Shown piece by piece: positions 9,767 through 17,956 of a stretch of DNA of 58,824 nt (the stretch's first letter is position 1; each line of letters opens with the position of its first letter). The stretch is taken from positions 1 to 58,824 of the forward strand of contig JAFWHR010000003.1 in the NCBI GenBank assembly GCA_017511945.1, in the 5' to 3' direction. A program made the translations under genes and the position numbers. Source of the DNA: Bacilli bacterium (GTDB lineage: Bacteria; Bacillota_I; Bacilli_A; RF39; UBA660). The notes under the pieces were generated by a model. That model made no database searches. It was not told where the DNA came from and saw only the letters and a program-made list of their open reading frames with translations.

Positions 9767-10591
9767 ATGGAAATTATTAAAGCGATTTTATTTGGTATTG
9801 TTGAGGGTATTACTGAGTGGCTTCCTATTAGTAGTACTGGGCACATGATTTTACTTGATGAGTTTATCAAGTTAGATGTAAGTAAGGAGTTTTATGAACT
9901 TTTTGAAGTTGTTATTCAACTTGGTGCAATTATGGCTGTGGTAATATTGTTTTGGAAGAAAATATGGCCATTTTACAGTGCGAGAGGTAAAACTAGACTT
10001 AACCATAGCGTCATTTCTCTATGGGGTAAGATATTAGTTGCATGTCTTCCAGCAGCTATTATTGGTCTTGCATTAGATGATTTTATAGATGATCATCTTC
10101 ATACTGGAGTTGTAGTATCTCTTACTTTGATAATCTATGGTATTATATTTATTATAATTGAGTCTAAAAATATAGGAAGTAAGAGTGTCAAAGATTTGGG
10201 TGATATCACTTATAAACAGGCCTTAGGTATTGGTGGATTTCAACTTTTGTCTTTAATTCCCGGTACATCTAGAAGTGGATCTACTATTATAGGTGGACTT
10301 ATTTTGGGTCTTGAGAGAAGTATTGCAGCTGAGTTTACTTTCTTTTTAGCTATACCGGTTATGTTTGGGGCTTCTCTTTTAAAACTTGTCAAATATGTAT
10401 TAAAAGTTGGATTTACTTTTAGTGGTATGGAACTTGGAATTTTATTAACTGGATGTATAGTTTCATTTATAGTCAGTTTATTTGTAATTAAATTCTTACT
10501 AAGTTATATTAGAAAGCACGACTTTAAACCTTTTGGTTACTATAGAATTATACTTGGAATTATTATTTTAGTTTATTTTTGGCTATTTTAA
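9767..10591 (+). CDS. uppP: undecaprenyl-diphosphatase UppP (BacA)
   Basis: This integral membrane enzyme removes a phosphate from undecaprenyl diphosphate so the carrier can be reused for wall polymers. The 274-residue product begins MEIIKAILFGIVEGITEWLP, with the family signature EGITEWLPISSTGH at about residues 14-27. The second signature, PGTSRSGSTI, supplies the arginine and serines of the active site. About eight membrane segments are visible. Length and motifs are textbook. It is likely co-transcribed with tex, given a 13-base gap. Confidence 0.97.
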   Translation: MEIIKAILFGIVEGITEWLPISSTGHMILLDEFIKLDVSKEFYELFEVVIQLGAIMAVVILFWKKIWPFYSARGKTRLNHSVISLWGKILVACLPAAIIGLALDDFIDDHLHTGVVVSLTLIIYGIIFIIIESKNIGSKSVKDLGDITYKQALGIGGFQLLSLIPGTSRSGSTIIGGLILGLERSIAAEFTFFLAIPVMFGASLLKLVKYVLKVGFTFSGMELGILLTGCIVSFIVSLFVIKFLLSYIRKHDFKPFGYYRIILGIIILVYFWLF

Positions 10592-10627
10592 ATTGACAAT
10601 AATTGGTTTATTATTTATAATACTTTA

Positions 10628-10830
10628 AAAAGTGATGACGAAGGAGTAGTAGTAGGATTAAACATTTTCAGTGAGTTAGTGGATGGTGTGAACTAATGAT
10701 GTTTACTTATGAACGAGCCTTTTGAACTTTGGTCTTGCCAGCATTATAGGGCTTATTTGAGTGCATAGAAAATTCTATGAATTAAGGTGGTACCGCGGAA
10801 TATTTCGTCCTTAGTTTATGGGATTTTTTT
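10628..10830 (+). promoter_or_regulatory. T-box riboswitch controlling argS
   Basis: The leader contains the T-box sequence AAGGTGGTACCGCG at 10784-10797 and conserved Stem I landmarks GGAGTAGTAG and GATGGTGTGAAC. A terminator follows: arm 10773-10787 pairs with 10809-10823 and is followed by seven T residues. The 5' arm includes the AAGG start of the T-box, so antiterminator and terminator are mutually exclusive. The best specifier in GAACGAGCC is CGA at 10714-10716, an arginine codon, agreeing with the argS gene 24 bases downstream. Uncharged tRNA-Arg should promote read-through. The specifier is inferred from position, not from a fold. Confidence 0.93.
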
Positions 10831-10854
10831 ATGGTTTTGAAAGGGTGATATGAT

Positions 10855-12522
10855 ATGAAAGGTAAAATAGAAGGTATTTTACAGGATGTGTTTAAAAGTC
10901 TTGGATATGATGAGACTATAAAAATTGTAAGTTCTAAGTTTGATGATTTTCAATGTGATGTTTTATTTACGATGGCTAAGAAATATCACGACAGTCCAAT
11001 TTCTATTGGAAAAAGGGTAGTAGAAGAGGTTTATAAGCTTGATAATTTTTCTCATTATTTTAAAAGTGTGGAAATTAAGGGAGCGGGATTTATAAATATT
11101 TGTGTGAGTGATGAGTTTATAAATGAATGTCTAAAAGATCTTATTGATGATTTTGGATTTAAGAGTAGGAATAAAACTGTTATTTTAGATTATGGTGGAC
11201 CTAACGTAGCTAAACCTTTACATGTAGGTCATTTAAGGTCGGCTATTATAGGTCAGGCTATTAATAACATTTTAAAGTTTACTGGTTATAAGACAATATC
11301 TGATGTTCATCTTGGTGATTTTGGTCTTCAAATGGGGCAGGTTATATATGGCATTTTACACGATTTTGAGAATGTTGATGATGCTTCTATTAATTTAGAT
11401 TATTTAAATGAAGTTTATCCTAAAATAAGTGCTTTATGTAAGGAAGATGATGATGTAAAAAATGAGTGTCTTTTAATTACTAAAGAACTTCAAAACGGTA
11501 ATGAGGTTTATAGAAAACTGTGGAAAAAAATATGTGACATTTCTGTATCTGACATTAAATCTACATATGATTATCTATCTGTTCATTTTGATTTGTGGCT
11601 CGGTGAAAGCGATTCTTATAAATATTATGATGAACTATTTAAAATATTTGAAGATAAAAAAGTTGTTAAAACAGATGATGGGGCTAAAATAATTGAAGTA
11701 GCTGAAGATGATGATAAAATTACTATTCCACCATGCATAGTTCAAAAAAGTGATGGGGCATATTTATATGCGACTTCTGATTTAGGAACTATTTATCAAA
11801 GAAAGAAAGATTATGATCCTGATAATATAATATACATTACTGATAATAGGCAAGAGTTACATTTTACACAGGTTTTTAGAGCTTGTAAAAAAAGTCAAAT
11901 ATATGATGGGGTTTTAGAGCACTATGGTTTTGGAACTGTAAATGGAACTGATAATAAACCTTTTAAAACGAGAACTGGCGGAACTATGAAGTTAAATGAT
12001 TTGATAGAAGAGGTAAAGAGAGAGTTTGTAAGTTTACGTGTAGAAAATAAAAATATGTCTTCAGAGGATATAGATATAATTGTGAATGCTATTATAAAAT
12101 TTGCGGATTTACAGAATGATTTAACTAGAAATTATATATTTGACATTAGTAAGTTTTGCAATGTGAATGGAAAAACAGGTCCATACATTTTGTATACTTA
12201 TTTGAGAATTAGTAAGCTTCTTTCATCTAATGATGGAATTCTTTCTAATAGTATTTATAATGATATTGATAGAAAACTTAGACTTAAACTACTTGATGCA
12301 CATGATGTAATTGAAATGGCTTCTTTGGAACGAAAGCCTCACTTTATAGCAAACTATCTATATGAACTATGTGTGATTGGTAATAGTTTTTATGAGAGTA
12401 ATAAGATGAGTGGGTTAGATGAGTTTACTAAGAATGATTATGACATTGTTTTGAGTTTTAATAATCATGTTATTGAAACTTTACTTGGACTACTTGGAAT
12501 AAAAATTCCTAAAAAAATGTAG
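10855..12522 (+). CDS. argS: arginyl-tRNA synthetase
   Basis: This class I synthetase attaches arginine to tRNA-Arg. The 555-residue product has an N-terminal additional domain (residues 1-100) and DYGGPNVAKPLHVGHLRSA, whose HVGH is the HIGH motif. FKTRTGG lies at the KMSKS-loop position; many ArgRS lack a canonical KMSKS, so this is normal. The C-terminal helical bundle contains NGKTGPYILYTYLRI and the DALR-type anticodon-binding region. It lies directly behind the arginine T-box. A GGGTGATAT ribosome site precedes the ATG. Confidence 0.97.
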   Translation: MKGKIEGILQDVFKSLGYDETIKIVSSKFDDFQCDVLFTMAKKYHDSPISIGKRVVEEVYKLDNFSHYFKSVEIKGAGFINICVSDEFINECLKDLIDDFGFKSRNKTVILDYGGPNVAKPLHVGHLRSAIIGQAINNILKFTGYKTISDVHLGDFGLQMGQVIYGILHDFENVDDASINLDYLNEVYPKISALCKEDDDVKNECLLITKELQNGNEVYRKLWKKICDISVSDIKSTYDYLSVHFDLWLGESDSYKYYDELFKIFEDKKVVKTDDGAKIIEVAEDDDKITIPPCIVQKSDGAYLYATSDLGTIYQRKKDYDPDNIIYITDNRQELHFTQVFRACKKSQIYDGVLEHYGFGTVNGTDNKPFKTRTGGTMKLNDLIEEVKREFVSLRVENKNMSSEDIDIIVNAIIKFADLQNDLTRNYIFDISKFCNVNGKTGPYILYTYLRISKLLSSNDGILSNSIYNDIDRKLRLKLLDAHDVIEMASLERKPHFIANYLYELCVIGNSFYESNKMSGLDEFTKNDYDIVLSFNNHVIETLLGLLGIKIPKKM

Positions 12523-12542
12523 ATTTGAATTTGCTTGTAATT

Positions 12543-12568
12543 AAAGGGAAAACATTCTCTTTTTTTTA
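12543..12568 (+). terminator. argS terminator
   Basis: The stem AAAGGGAA (12543-12550) pairs with TTCTCTTT (12555-12562, one G-T pair) around an AACA loop, and a T-run follows. It ends the argS transcript just before the fibre locus. Confidence 0.7.
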
Positions 12569-12595
12569 TTTTGTTAAAAAAAAATTAAAAATTAC

Positions 12596-12624
12596 TTGAA
12601 CCTTTTTAAAAAAAATGGTATATT
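12596..12624 (+). promoter_or_regulatory. promoter of first TasA/CalY-like gene
   Basis: TTGAAC (12596-12601), 17 bases, then TATATT (12619-12624) form a sigma-A-type promoter. Downstream AGAGTAG is shared with the second paralogue, suggesting the leader was duplicated with the gene. Confidence 0.75.
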
Positions 12625-12671
12625 ATTTTCAGAGTAGGAAAGCTACTTAAAATTATAGAAGGAGGAAAAAT

Positions 12672-13277
12672 ATGGAATCTAAACACAAAAACGCGTTAAT
12701 AGGAGCATTACTTGCAGTAGTATTTGTTATGGCAGTAGGTTATGCCGCATTTGCACAACAACTTACAATTAATGGTACTGCTAACATTACAAGTAATTGG
12801 GATGTACACTTTGATCCAAGTGTACAGACAGTTACACCTGTTGCAGGAAAGCTTTCTGATGGTACTACACAATCAACTACATCACCATCAGGATCAGTTG
12901 ATACACTTACTGAGACAGAAGCAGAATTAAGTGCTGATTTAATCCAACCTGGTGATTCAGTAACATTTACTTTGAATGTTAGAAACTATGGTACTGGTTT
13001 ATATGCTCAGGCTACAAGTTCAAGTCCAACTTTATCAACTACTACTGGAAGTTGTGATAATTCTGCTAATACGTGTCAGATTGGTCATATTAAATGGACT
13101 GTAACTACTACTAAGAATGTACTTCAACCTGCACATGCAAATGCAGATGTTGTAACAGTTAAGGCTGAATATCTTAATAATGTTACTACAAATGAAGTAA
13201 TTCCTTCAAGTGAGAAGACTTCAAATATTACAGTTGTTATAAACTATGAGCAAGTAAACAATAACACTCAGCCATAG
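12672..13277 (+). CDS. TasA/CalY-like secreted fibre protein 1
   Basis: This 201-residue secreted protein resembles the TasA/camelysin (CalY) family. The N-terminus KHKNALIGALLAVVFVMAVG then YAAFAQQLTINGTANITS has a short basic n-region, a hydrophobic core and a cleavage region near AAFA-QQ, typical of signals processed by SipW-type peptidases. The mature part is Thr/Ser-rich beta-type sequence, including the family-like NWDVHF and TFTLNVRNYGTG segments. It has two cysteines in a CDNSANTC hairpin. A matching SipW-type peptidase lies 1.7 kb downstream. TasA proteins form extracellular fibres in Bacillus biofilms; fibre formation here is an inference. AGAAGGAGG precedes the ATG. Confidence 0.85.
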   Translation: MESKHKNALIGALLAVVFVMAVGYAAFAQQLTINGTANITSNWDVHFDPSVQTVTPVAGKLSDGTTQSTTSPSGSVDTLTETEAELSADLIQPGDSVTFTLNVRNYGTGLYAQATSSSPTLSTTTGSCDNSANTCQIGHIKWTVTTTKNVLQPAHANADVVTVKAEYLNNVTTNEVIPSSEKTSNITVVINYEQVNNNTQP

Positions 13278-13282
13278 TAAAG

Positions 13283-13310
13283 GATTTGCTAATTAGCAAA
13301 TCTTTTTTTT
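13283..13310 (+). terminator. terminator after fibre gene 1
   Basis: GATTTGCT (13283-13290) pairs with AGCAAATC (13295-13302) and eight T residues follow. Confidence 0.9.
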
Positions 13311-13314
13311 GCAC

Positions 13315-13357
13315 AATGTAAAGTTTTTGTCTAAAATGTAGACTTTACATTCTTTTT
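13315..13357 (+). terminator. second hairpin after fibre gene 1
   Basis: AATGTAAAGT (13315-13324) pairs with ACTTTACATT (13342-13351), followed by CTTTTTT. It stands directly behind the first terminator and just before the promoter of fibre gene 2, so it may insulate the two units. Confidence 0.6.
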
Positions 13358-13369
13358 TAGAAAAAACTA

Positions 13370-13398
13370 TTGAATAATATAAAACATGATGATATATT
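13370..13398 (+). promoter_or_regulatory. promoter of second TasA/CalY-like gene
   Basis: TTGAAT (13370-13375), 17 bases, TATATT (13393-13398). The spacing, the -10 box and the downstream AGAGTAG match the promoter of fibre gene 1. Confidence 0.75.
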
Positions 13399-13440
13399 TT
13401 TTTTAGAGTAGAGGGTTACTTGGAAAGAGGAGGAATGAAA

Positions 13441-14073
13441 ATGAAATCAAATCACAAAAACACGATTATAGGTGGACTACTTGCAGTAGTATTTGTTATG
13501 GCCGTAGGTTATGCTGCATTTGCACAGCAACTTACAATTAATGGTACAGCCAACATTACAAGTAATTGGGATGTACATTTTAATCCAGCTTTTACTGGAA
13601 CTACACAGGTTGACGGAGTTACTCCAGTATATGCAGTAACTGGAAAATTATCTGATGGAACTACATCAGCTTCAACTGCACCAACTGGATCTATTACATA
13701 TGATTCAACTAACACAGTTGCAACTTTAAGTGCTTCTTTAACTCAGCCTGGAGATTCAATTACATTTACTTTAAGACCAACAAACTACAGTACTGGACTT
13801 AATGCTAGAGCTGCTGGAAATTGTGTACTCGCACCAGGTACTGGTGAATCTGGTCTTTCAGTAGATGGACTTACTGCAACTAAAGGTCATATCAAATTTA
13901 CTGTAACTAATACTACTAACACTTTACAGCCTAATGCTACTGCTGCTTCAAGTTCATATGATAGTATTACTGTTAAAGCTGAATATACTGATGTGTCTAC
14001 AAATGAGTCTAATTTAGGACCTACTACTGCTGTTTTAAAGATTACAAGAACTTATAATCAAGCAAATTCATGA
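13441..14073 (+). CDS. TasA/CalY-like secreted fibre protein 2
   Basis: This is a close paralogue of the preceding gene: KNTIIGGLLAVVFVMAVGYA and AQQLTINGTANITSNWDVHF are nearly identical to it, while the rest of the 210-residue protein has diverged. It has a secretion signal with a cleavage region at AAFA-QQ, then a Thr-rich mature domain containing LTQPGDSITFTLRPTNYSTG. The ATG at 13441 gives the MKSNHKN start that aligns with MESKHKN of paralogue 1 and sits 7 bases from AGAGGAGG. Starts at 13420 or 13435 fall in or against the ribosome site. The gene has its own promoter and terminator, so it can be expressed independently. Confidence 0.85.
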   Translation: MKSNHKNTIIGGLLAVVFVMAVGYAAFAQQLTINGTANITSNWDVHFNPAFTGTTQVDGVTPVYAVTGKLSDGTTSASTAPTGSITYDSTNTVATLSASLTQPGDSITFTLRPTNYSTGLNARAAGNCVLAPGTGESGLSVDGLTATKGHIKFTVTNTTNTLQPNATAASSSYDSITVKAEYTDVSTNESNLGPTTAVLKITRTYNQANS

Positions 14074-14083
14074 TATTAAATAA

Positions 14084-14117
14084 ACTGTAATGATATTAAG
14101 TCATTACAGTTTTTTTT
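14084..14117 (+). terminator. terminator after fibre gene 2
   Basis: ACTGTAATGA (14084-14093) pairs perfectly with TCATTACAGT (14101-14110), followed by seven T residues. Confidence 0.92.
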
Positions 14118-14125
14118 ATTATATC

Positions 14126-14153
14126 TTGAATATAATTTTGAATGTGCTATAAT
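14126..14153 (+). promoter_or_regulatory. promoter of third TasA/CalY-like gene
   Basis: TTGAAT (14126-14131), 16 bases, TATAAT (14148-14153) with a TG one base before the -10. This promoter overlaps the longest open frame, which confirms the start at 14184. Confidence 0.75.
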
Positions 14154-14183
14154 TATTGTAGGATAAAGAATAGGAGGTTTTTT

Positions 14184-14747
14184 ATGAGAAAAGGACATAA
14201 AAATATTGTTATAGGTGTACTATTAGGGATTGTTTTAATTATGATAGTTGGATACGCTGCTTTTTCAAGTTCTTTAACTATTAATTCATCTGCTGAAATT
14301 GATTCAACTTGGGATGTTCACATTCAAAACATCAGTTTAAAAAGTAAAAGTGGTACTTCTACAAATGTAACAACTCCTGAGGGAGGAGTTTCTGGCGCAT
14401 CATATCCTTATGTTTCTACTGATGGACTTACTGCAACTTTTTATGCTGAACTTATGTCTCCTGGAGATACTATGACTTATACTGTTACTGTAATAAACAA
14501 CGGTACTTTAAAGGCTAAATTAGTTGGTTGTAATTGGGATTCTGCTACTAATTCTGTTGCAGATACTGGATATATTAGGTATACAAAAGTATGTCCTTCA
14601 ATTAACTCTGTAGTAAATCCTCAAAGTACACAGACGTTTGATGTCACTACTACTTATTATGATAATACAATGGGACAGATGCAACCTACTACTAGTGAAC
14701 TTGAAAAATCTGCAACTTTAGTTTTAGATTATGTTCAAGCAGAGTAA
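14184..14747 (+). CDS. TasA/CalY-like secreted fibre protein 3
   Basis: This is a more distant paralogue of 187 residues. Its start MRKGHKNIVIGVLLGIVLIM and the following VGYAAFSSSLTINSSAEI parallel the two preceding proteins, with cleavage probably at the AAFS-SS region. The mature domain retains STWDVHI and LMSPGDTMTYTVTVINNGTLKA. It has two cysteines. The ATG follows AGGAGG at 14172-14177. The divergence suggests a different role in the fibre, such as an anchor or minor subunit, but that is speculation. Confidence 0.82.
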   Translation: MRKGHKNIVIGVLLGIVLIMIVGYAAFSSSLTINSSAEIDSTWDVHIQNISLKSKSGTSTNVTTPEGGVSGASYPYVSTDGLTATFYAELMSPGDTMTYTVTVINNGTLKAKLVGCNWDSATNSVADTGYIRYTKVCPSINSVVNPQSTQTFDVTTTYYDNTMGQMQPTTSELEKSATLVLDYVQAE

Positions 14748-14807
14748 AATTGTGTAAATAATTTAAGCATTTATTCTGATTATTTGTAAAAAAGCTCAAA
14801 TGAAAAG

Positions 14808-14879
14808 GTAAATGCAACTTCAGTAGTTTGAAAGGGTAAACGCAACATTCTACTTATATTAGGGTTGCATTTACTTTTT
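14808..14879 (+). terminator. three-arm repeat hairpin after fibre gene 3
   Basis: GTTGCATTTAC (14864-14874), followed by TTTTT, can pair perfectly with GTAAATGCAAC (14808-14818) or, with one G-T pair, with GTAAACGCAAC (14836-14846). The two 5' arms are near-identical direct repeats, so the hairpin has two exclusive forms. It probably terminates the fibre gene 3 transcript. Confidence 0.65.
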
Positions 14880-14924
14880 CAGTTAAGTTTATTTGAAAAA
14901 AATAAAAAAACATCATTTATTACA

Positions 14925-14953
14925 TTGTAAATTGTTTGTTGATATGATATAAT
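14925..14953 (+). promoter_or_regulatory. promoter of the signal peptidase gene
   Basis: TTGTAA (14925-14930), 17 bases, TATAAT (14948-14953). The peptidase/DUF5305 unit therefore has its own promoter, separate from the fibre genes. Confidence 0.65.
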
Positions 14954-14999
14954 TTTTTATAGTAGTGGATAGTTTAACTATTCAAAAAGGGGTCATATT

Positions 15000-16142
15000 A
15001 TGAAAAAATTGTTTGTTTTGTATGGTCTTCTTTCCATATATTTGCTACTTAATGTTTTTGTATTGTCTCCGATGAATTTTCCATTATATAATGAGATTAT
15101 AAATCCTTTTGTTTGGATGTTTATAATGGGATGTTCCATATATTTAAGTATGGATTCAGGCCTTAGAATTAAAGGTGCTAGAGATAAGACACAGAGTTTG
15201 ATTATTTCTTTGATTATCTATATCATAGTATATTTTTTACTAGGTTTGATATTCGGCTTTGAGAAGACACCTTATGCAAAAGATGTACTTTCCATCTTGA
15301 AGAATCTATGGTCATTTGGCAGTGTAATTGTATGTCAAGAAATTGTACGAGAATCAGTAATTAAGGAAAATAAGAAGAAGACATTTAATTTTATTTTTGT
15401 CACTATTATGTTCATTTTAATAAATGTAAATTTCACCAATTATTTTAGTCATTTTGTCGATGTTAAAACTACATTTATTTATGTATCTACAACTATCATT
15501 CCATCAATATTTGAAGGTGCGCTTTTGACTTATTTGGTTTATACTGGTGGAAGTAGAAACGGAATAATATATAGATTATTTATGGTAGTGCCTCAGTTTA
15601 TAGTTCCAATAATACCTGATTTGGATTGGTTTGCAACTTCTGTAATTGGTGTTACTTTACCGATTGCAATATTTATATATTTGAATTATATACATGTATA
15701 CCGAAGTCAAAGACTTACAAAAAGGGAAAGGAAGAAATATAATCCAGCTATTTATGTTCCACTTTTCGTATTAATAGTTTTAGCAGCTGGATTTGTAATT
15801 GGATTATTTAAATATCAACCTATTGCGGTTGTTTCTGGAAGTATGTCTCCAACATTTAACAGAGGAGATGCAGTTGTTATTGAAAAGTTAAATACACAGG
15901 AGAAGAATCAACTTAAAAAGGGAGATGTAATTCAATTTGTGAGTGGAACTAAATATGTAATACACAGAATCGTTGATGAAGGCAATGATGAGTATGGAAA
16001 TAAACTATTTACAACTAAAGGTGATTATAATAATGCACCTGATGTTGACAAAGTTCATTTGAAGGATATAAAAGGAAAGGTTTCGTTCATTGTACCTTAT
16101 GTTGGTTATCCATCTGTATGGTTAAGTGGAGCGATTTCGTAA
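15000..16142 (+). CDS. SipW-type signal peptidase I with N-terminal polytopic domain
   Basis: Residues from about 265 form an S26 signal peptidase domain. VVSGSMSPTF holds the catalytic serine and YVIHRIVDEG holds a histidine where bacterial LepB enzymes have lysine; FTTKGDYNNAPD is the third conserved box. The Ser/His pair marks the archaeal/ER-like (SipW) class, which processes TasA-family precursors in Bacillus. The first 235 residues contain about seven membrane segments, far more than the one or two of ordinary SipW (about 190 aa), and I do not recognise that domain. The whole protein is 380 residues. It lies behind three TasA-like genes and just before a DUF5305-like gene. Confidence 0.9.
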   Translation: MKKLFVLYGLLSIYLLLNVFVLSPMNFPLYNEIINPFVWMFIMGCSIYLSMDSGLRIKGARDKTQSLIISLIIYIIVYFLLGLIFGFEKTPYAKDVLSILKNLWSFGSVIVCQEIVRESVIKENKKKTFNFIFVTIMFILINVNFTNYFSHFVDVKTTFIYVSTTIIPSIFEGALLTYLVYTGGSRNGIIYRLFMVVPQFIVPIIPDLDWFATSVIGVTLPIAIFIYLNYIHVYRSQRLTKRERKKYNPAIYVPLFVLIVLAAGFVIGLFKYQPIAVVSGSMSPTFNRGDAVVIEKLNTQEKNQLKKGDVIQFVSGTKYVIHRIVDEGNDEYGNKLFTTKGDYNNAPDVDKVHLKDIKGKVSFIVPYVGYPSVWLSGAIS

Positions 16143-16158
16143 GAAGGGGAGAGTAGAA

Positions 16159-17283
16159 ATGAAAAAAAAGAATGAGAGTAAAATAATAATTAAACAATGG
16201 GTTAGAGTATTTTTGCTTATAATTGTTATATCTGTTATGGTTACGTCAATTATTTCTGTAGTAAGGACTCTAAATCCAGAGGTGGTTACTAAGAAAAAAT
16301 TATATTCATATAATTATACTGCAGACATGAATTATAGAGTTTACATAAAACCGAATAATTTTTATACTGCACCTTATATGGGTATGAATAAATCTTATAT
16401 TGCTTCACTTATTGATCATTTAGAAGTAGATGCTAAATACAATTTTAAGAGTACAGAGGAAATTGATTATACATATAACTATTCTATAGTTGCAACTGCA
16501 AGAGGTATGGCTGAAGATAGTGACGGAAAGGATGTAGATGTTTGGTCAAAAGAATATCCTTTAGTTAATCTTGAAAGCAATTCTGGTAGTGGATCAGAGT
16601 TTAGTATCGCTAAAACTGTAAATATAGATTACAATACATATAATCGTGTACTTACTAGTTTTAGAGAACAGTTCGGCCTTTCTGTAGATGCTAGAGTTGA
16701 TTTAGCTGTTAAGATTAATGTAACAGGTGCTTTAAAAGGTAGTGGAGAGAATACTTTACAGGAATCTCAAACTATGACGCTTAAGATTCCACTTCTAGTA
16801 CAAACGTTTAAGATTACACCTGATTATGTAAATTCTGGTGGTGATACTGTATACAGTAAGGTTACACCTAATAAGCAGATTAATATTCCTCTTCTCGTAG
16901 GTAGTGTCGCACTATTGTTAATATCATTTGTTATATTTATTAAACTTGTTAAGAGTTTACTTGTGGTTACTAGAAAGAGTGAGTATGTTCTTGCTATTAA
17001 CAAGATATTTAAAGAATATGCTGATGTTATTGCTGAGACGCATAACATGCCTGATTTAAATAAATATGATGTAGTTAATATTAAAAATTTTGCTGATATG
17101 GTAGATATTGAGGAAGAGTTACATTCACCAATTATTTACTTTGAAATTGAGGAAAATACTAAATGTGTATTCTTGATTTTACATGAGAATACTGCATATC
17201 GATTCCTCATGAGAGAATCTGATTTTAGTCATTTTGGAAACAATAAAGATTCAAATGATGATTCTAAAAAGATGTTTAATTAA
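16159..17283 (+). CDS. DUF5305-like membrane protein of the fibre locus
   Basis: This 374-residue protein has an N-terminal membrane segment ([19 protein letters not shown]), an extracytoplasmic domain of about 210 residues starting [20 protein letters not shown], and a second membrane segment near residue 255. A cytoplasmic tail of about 100 residues ends the protein. The outer domain resembles DUF5305, a family often found beside SipW-type peptidases; I judge this from memory of its YxVYLKPN-like start. It may help assemble or sense the secreted fibre proteins. The ATG at 16159 follows AAGGGGAGA, 16 bases after the peptidase stop. It ends convergently on clpP with a 4-base overlap. Confidence 0.75.
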   Translation: MKKKNESKIIIKQWVRVFLLIIVISVMVTSIISVVRTLNPEVVTKKKLYSYNYTADMNYRVYIKPNNFYTAPYMGMNKSYIASLIDHLEVDAKYNFKSTEEIDYTYNYSIVATARGMAEDSDGKDVDVWSKEYPLVNLESNSGSGSEFSIAKTVNIDYNTYNRVLTSFREQFGLSVDARVDLAVKINVTGALKGSGENTLQESQTMTLKIPLLVQTFKITPDYVNSGGDTVYSKVTPNKQINIPLLVGSVALLLISFVIFIKLVKSLLVVTRKSEYVLAINKIFKEYADVIAETHNMPDLNKYDVVNIKNFADMVDIEEELHSPIIYFEIEENTKCVFLILHENTAYRFLMRESDFSHFGNNKDSNDDSKKMFN

Positions 17284-17846
17284 AGTATTTTGTCGATGAG
17301 ACCATATTCTATTGCTTCTTTTGCTGTTAGAAAGTGGTCTCTTTCTGTATCTTTTTCTATAATTTTAATGTCTTTATTTGTGTTTTTACTGAGTATTTTA
17401 TTTAGTTTTAATTTTAATTTTATAATCCTTTCAGCAGCAATTTGAATCTCGGTTGCTTGTCCTTTAGCTCCTCCTAGTGGTTGGTGTATCATTATTTCAC
17501 TATTTGGAAGTGCAAATCTCATTTTAGTTTCTCCTGATGATAATATGAATGCAGCCATACTTGCAGCCATACCTATACATACAGTTGATACTTTACTTTT
17601 AACAAAGTTCATGGTGTCATATATGGCCATTCCTGATGTTATTGATCCGCCTGGTGAATTTATATATAAATTAATTGGTTCGTGGTTTAACGAATCTAAA
17701 TATAAAAGCTGCGCAACTATTATGTTAGATAGGTTATCATCTATCTCTCCTGAAAGCATGATAATTCTATCTTTTAACAGTCTAGAGTATATGTCATATA
17801 CTCTTTCTCCTTCGTTTGTTTTTTCTACTACTGTTGGTATTAACAT
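17280..17846 (-). CDS. clpP: ATP-dependent Clp protease proteolytic subunit
   Basis: ClpP forms the barrel-shaped serine protease that degrades proteins delivered by Clp ATPases. The 188-residue product has the catalytic serine in GMAASMAAF, the histidine in MIHQPLGG and the aspartate in the [10 protein letters not shown] region, plus the [10 protein letters not shown] oxyanion strand. The start [10 protein letters not shown] follows GGAGGG; the frame open from 17897 adds an implausible N-terminus. It is a single gene convergent with the DUF5305-like gene, the two stops overlapping by 4 bases. Confidence 0.97.
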   Translation of the reverse strand: MLIPTVVEKTNEGERVYDIYSRLLKDRIIMLSGEIDDNLSNIIVAQLLYLDSLNHEPINLYINSPGGSITSGMAIYDTMNFVKSKVSTVCIGMAASMAAFILSSGETKMRFALPNSEIMIHQPLGGAKGQATEIQIAAERIIKLKLKLNKILSKNTNKDIKIIEKDTERDHFLTAKEAIEYGLIDKIL

Positions 17847-17956
17847 ATTTTTACCCTCCACTAAATATAATAGGTGTAAAGGTATAAAAATATTCAATAA
17901 AGAAATGACAAAATAGTATATTTTTGATAAAATGTTTAATAGATAGGAAGGGTAAC

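Noticed and set aside
15000..15700. CPBP-type protease in the N-terminal domain of the SipW fusion
   Set aside because: QEIVRE only loosely recalls the EExxxR motif and the later histidine motifs are missing.
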